Made by a program: the position numbers and the translations under genes. Under the pieces are notes generated by a model, which was given only the letters and a program-made list of their open reading frames with translations, was not told the origin of the DNA and did not search any database. DNA of 64,000 bases from Pseudomonadota bacterium (lineage in GTDB: Bacteria; Pseudomonadota; Gammaproteobacteria; Steroidobacterales; Steroidobacteraceae), in assembly GCA_016704655.1 (NCBI GenBank), contig JADIZR010000001.1, positions 62,001 to 126,000 of the forward strand, given 5' to 3'. This document shows, piece after piece, positions 63,343 to 64,000 of this stretch; positions within the stretch are counted from its first letter, which is position 1, and each line of letters starts with the position of its first letter.

Positions 63343-64000
63343 ATGGCGGACGATCGCTCCAAGCACGACGACGGCAAGCTCCTCTATTGCTCCTTCTGCG
63401 GCAAGAGCCAGCACGAAGTCCGCAAACTGATCGCCGGTCCGTCGGTGTTCGTCTGCGACGAGTGCGTCGAACTCTGCAATGACATCATTCGCGAGGAACT
63501 CGAGGAAAAAGCCGAGAAGACCCGCGAGAAGCTGCCGAAGCCCCATGAGATCAAGAATGTACTCGACGAGTACGTGATCGGCCAGGAGCGCGCCAAGAAG
63601 GTGCTGTCGGTCGCGGTCTACAACCACTACAAGCGGTTGCAGAACAAGTCGGGCGAACGTACGCGCGACGACATCGAGCTCGCCAAGAGCAACATCCTGC
63701 TGATCGGCCCGACCGGCTCCGGCAAGACGCTGCTGGCCGAGACGCTCGCGCGCCTGCTGAACGTGCCGTTCACGATTGCCGACGCCACGACGCTGACCGA
63801 AGCGGGCTACGTGGGCGAAGACGTCGAGAACATCATCCAGAAGCTGCTGCAGAAGTGCGATTACGACGTCGAGAAGGCGCAGACCGGCATCGTCTACATC
63901 GACGAGATCGACAAGATTTCGCGCAAGTCGGACAACCCTTCGATCACGCGTGACGTGTCGGGCGAAGGCGTGCAGCAGGCGCTGCTCAAGCTGATCGAGG
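63343..64000 (+). CDS. clpX: ATP-dependent Clp protease ATP-binding subunit ClpX, 3' end missing
   Basis: The first 219 codons of ClpX, the AAA+ unfoldase partner of ClpP. The N-terminal zinc-binding domain has CSFCGKSQHEVRKLIAG and CDECVELCND (four cysteines). The AAA+ core begins with YVIGQERAKKVLSVAVYNHY, Walker A GPTGSGKT and the Walker B region IVYIDEIDKI. The start is ATG at 63343. The gene runs off the window end. Confidence 0.97.
   Translation, partial: MADDRSKHDDGKLLYCSFCGKSQHEVRKLIAGPSVFVCDECVELCNDIIREELEEKAEKTREKLPKPHEIKNVLDEYVIGQERAKKVLSVAVYNHYKRLQNKSGERTRDDIELAKSNILLIGPTGSGKTLLAETLARLLNVPFTIADATTLTEAGYVGEDVENIIQKLLQKCDYDVEKAQTGIVYIDEIDKISRKSDNPSITRDVSGEGVQQALLKLIE

Overview
The window is GC-rich DNA from a bacterial chromosome, probably a gammaproteobacterium. 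It ends with tRNA-Leu, trigger factor, clpP and the start of clpX, an arrangement common in that class. Large acyl-CoA catabolic clusters and big TonB-dependent receptors suggest a soil or water degrader of steroid- or terpenoid-like acids, such as members of Nevskiales or Steroidobacterales. This placement is inference; no rRNA gene is present.

Region 1 (1-24964) is one long catabolic block, almost all on the + strand. It holds an old-yellow-enzyme/dienoyl-CoA reductase cut by the window edge, two acyl-CoA ligases, two tandem NTF2/SnoaL-fold proteins, a pair of adjacent acyl-CoA dehydrogenases, two TetR regulators, a MeaB GTPase, a two-subunit coenzyme-B12 acyl-CoA mutase, two enoyl-CoA hydratases, an SDR, a fused IpdA-IpdB-like CoA-transferase-fold enzyme, a thiolase, a FadB-like bifunctional protein and two more acyl-CoA dehydrogenases. 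Together they could activate a cyclic or branched acid, rearrange its carbon skeleton, open a ring and finish by beta-oxidation. Relics of FAD oxidase, SDR, metallo-beta-lactamase, thiolase and fadB genes lie between the intact genes.

Region 2 (about 25040-26130) is almost pure G/C sequence. It looks like a sequencing or assembly artefact, as do 60048-60185 and 60837-61067.

Region 3 (26206-30594) has fabH on the - strand, then fdhD, a DUF3079 protein, a CopD-like membrane protein and NnrS. A perfect palindrome lies between fdhD and the following genes.

Region 4 (30673-40023) is a second, smaller catabolic cluster: acyl-CoA dehydrogenase, SCP2-type thiolase, acyl-CoA ligase, saccharopine-dehydrogenase-like reductase, a small membrane protein and an NmrA-like oxidoreductase. 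It is followed by a convergent MalT-type LuxR regulator.

Region 5 (40169-50300) has a DUF2946 protein and an OprC-type copper receptor, a 54-residue membrane protein, a nitronate-monooxygenase-like enzyme, a DUF3187 protein, an HPF/RaiA-like protein, a biotin-dependent carboxyltransferase, an acyl-CoA dehydrogenase, a hot-dog thioesterase and relics of HxlR and SDR genes.

Region 6 (50322-60047) is a MocR-type regulator followed by a tightly coupled operon: nitrilase-type hydrolase, a tiny bridging ORF, TonB receptor, TPR-sulfotransferase, serine hydrolase and an MFS transporter that runs into the second G/C block.

Region 7 (61099-64000) is tRNA-Leu(UAG), tig, clpP and partial clpX.

At least eight otherwise well-conserved genes carry single-base frameshifts, mostly in G or C runs. 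These are most simply read as sequence errors, but that cannot be decided from the sequence alone.
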